Assembly: GCA_028280165.1 (NCBI GenBank)
Contig: JANQMI010000009.1
Span: 1-33,687 of the forward strand
Length of the DNA: 33,687 nt
Reading direction: 5' to 3'
Source: Oceanicaulis sp.
GTDB taxonomy: Bacteria; Pseudomonadota; Alphaproteobacteria; Caulobacterales; Maricaulaceae
Both the position numbers and the translations under genes were made by a program. This document shows, piece by piece, positions 32,869 through 33,687 of this stretch; the first letter of the stretch is position 1; each line of letters opens with the position of its first letter. The notes beneath the pieces were generated by a model. The model was not told the DNA's origin, did no database searches, and saw nothing but the letters and a program-made list of their open reading frames with translations.

Positions 32869-33687
32869 ATGCCACGCGCAGCGAGCCGCCGCGCGATACA
32901 GCGCCCCTTTGACCCGCTGAACCGCCGGGCCGATCTGGAGCATTTGCGCGAGGCCATCGCCCAGCTGGAAAGCGAAGGTAAAGCTCAGGTGCGCACCCGC
33001 GCCCGCCTGGCTGCGCCAGATGTTCCAGCTCAAGCGGCCTGTGATCAGGGGGCGAATGACGATGTCCTGGCCGAGTTTCGCGCCCAGGCGGGGCTGCATG
33101 ACCTGCGCCCGGGCGATTATCTCGACGCGCCGGCGGCCTATGCCTTCGCCACGCGCTGGCTGGCCGGTTTGCCGACTGATCGTCCCTTGGTCTGGGTACA
33201 GGCCCGCGGCGATATGCGGCTCGATTTCGGAGGGCCGTGTCCGGATGGCTTGGCAGACATGGGGCTCGACCCAGCCCGTTTGATCGGCGTGGAGGCGCGC
33301 TCTGGCGCGGATGCTTTATGGGCCATGGAAGAGGCGCTGAACGCCGGGGCTTTCGTGCTGGGCGAGGCGGGGGCGGCGCGCACCTATGACCTCACCGCCT
33401 CGCGCCGTCTGCACCGGGCGGCCTGTGAAAGCGGCGGGCAGATCCTGGTGATCCGGGCCCACGATGCGCAGGGGACCAGTGCCGCCCTGACGCGGTGGCG
33501 CGTGTCTGCAAGACCGGGGCAGGCGGCCCCGTGGCGCGGTGCCGGGGGCTTGCCGGGACTTGGGAGCTTACGGTTTTGCGCCGTGCTGGAACGTCGCCGG
33601 GGCGGGGCTCCGGGGCAGTTTGATTTGGAATGGGAAGATGATGCGATACGCAGCCTTGAGCCTGCCGCGCTGGCCGACCGAACGCCT
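32869..33687 (+). CDS. imuA: ImuA-like SOS mutagenesis protein, 3'-truncated by the window
   Basis: 273 codons are open from ATG 32869, which has AGGAG at 32858-32862, to the last base with no stop. The protein has a charged N-terminus with a helical segment L-E-H-L-R-E-A-I-A-Q-L (about 24-34), then a RecA-like core of strands such as P-L-V-W-V-Q-A (about 107-113) and L-I-G-V-E-A-R (about 139-145) without a Walker A motif. This layout is typical of ImuA, the partner of ImuB and DnaE2 in error-prone repair. The LexA box directly upstream agrees. imuB and dnaE2 should follow beyond the window end. Confidence 0.8.
   Translation, partial: MPRAASRRAIQRPFDPLNRRADLEHLREAIAQLESEGKAQVRTRARLAAPDVPAQAACDQGANDDVLAEFRAQAGLHDLRPGDYLDAPAAYAFATRWLAGLPTDRPLVWVQARGDMRLDFGGPCPDGLADMGLDPARLIGVEARSGADALWAMEEALNAGAFVLGEAGAARTYDLTASRRLHRAACESGGQILVIRAHDAQGTSAALTRWRVSARPGQAAPWRGAGGLPGLGSLRFCAVLERRRGGAPGQFDLEWEDDAIRSLEPAALADRTP

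Noticed and set aside
1..33687. CRISPR arrays, insertion sequences, prophage or integron parts
   Set aside because: No regularly spaced short repeats, transposase, integrase or terminal inverted repeats were seen anywhere in the window.

Overview
The window is about 33.7 kb of GC-rich DNA with tightly packed genes, many ATGA or TAATG stop/start overlaps, and no rRNA, tRNA, CRISPR array, insertion sequence or phage gene that I can see. It looks like the chromosome of an alphaproteobacterium, probably of the Caulobacterales/Maricaulales/Hyphomonadaceae group. The reasons are the GAAC-N7-GAAC LexA site upstream of an imuA-like gene, a gspC-to-gspN type II secretion operon next to a lipoprotein and a TonB-dependent receptor, and SqrR/BigR-type sulfide regulation. 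The taxonomy is inference; no marker gene proves it.

Layout. (1) 1-2830: the tail of an unidentified gene, a very acidic protein with an alanine-rich helical C-terminus, a small membrane-anchored protein, and a leftward DUF1295 membrane enzyme. (2) 2922-7454: a sulfide/persulfide module. A leftward pair of YeeE/YedE-type membrane proteins diverges from an ArsR-family (BigR/SqrR-like) repressor, a persulfide dioxygenase-like metallo-beta-lactamase-fold enzyme, a DUF442 phosphatase-like sulfurtransferase and a SulP transporter. A nested palindrome lies between the two arms. (3) 7455-13435: a regulatory region with Pho-box-like repeats, a large internally duplicated lipoprotein (resembling, from memory, Caulobacter ElpS), an intergenic hairpin, a TonB-dependent receptor and a strong terminator. 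(4) 13464-25160: a complete type II secretion operon, gspC-D-E-F-G-H-I-J-K-L-M-N, plus one further small lipoprotein; gspO (prepilin peptidase) is absent. (5) 25157-27798: a secreted DUF1579-like protein, purA and a small four-helix membrane protein with its own promoter. (6) 27854-31063: a membrane protein divergent from a TetR regulator that is followed by a periplasmic ClpP-like protein, then a second TetR regulator divergent from a small membrane protein. (7) 31070-32747: a questin oxidase-family protein divergent from SoxR, with a clear SoxR box in a 19-bp-spacer promoter. (8) 32787-33687: a LexA-regulated imuA-like gene that runs off the window end.

How they may work together. The type II system needs substrates, and the duplicated lipoprotein immediately upstream is the obvious candidate. 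Together with the TonB receptor and the Pho-box-like sequences it suggests a phosphate-starvation-induced surface acquisition module. The SoxR/questin oxidase pair suggests a one-step circuit in which a sensor of redox-cycling compounds, including quinones, switches on an enzyme of a quinone-cleaving family. Both are inferences from sequence and gene order and are set out as checkable findings.
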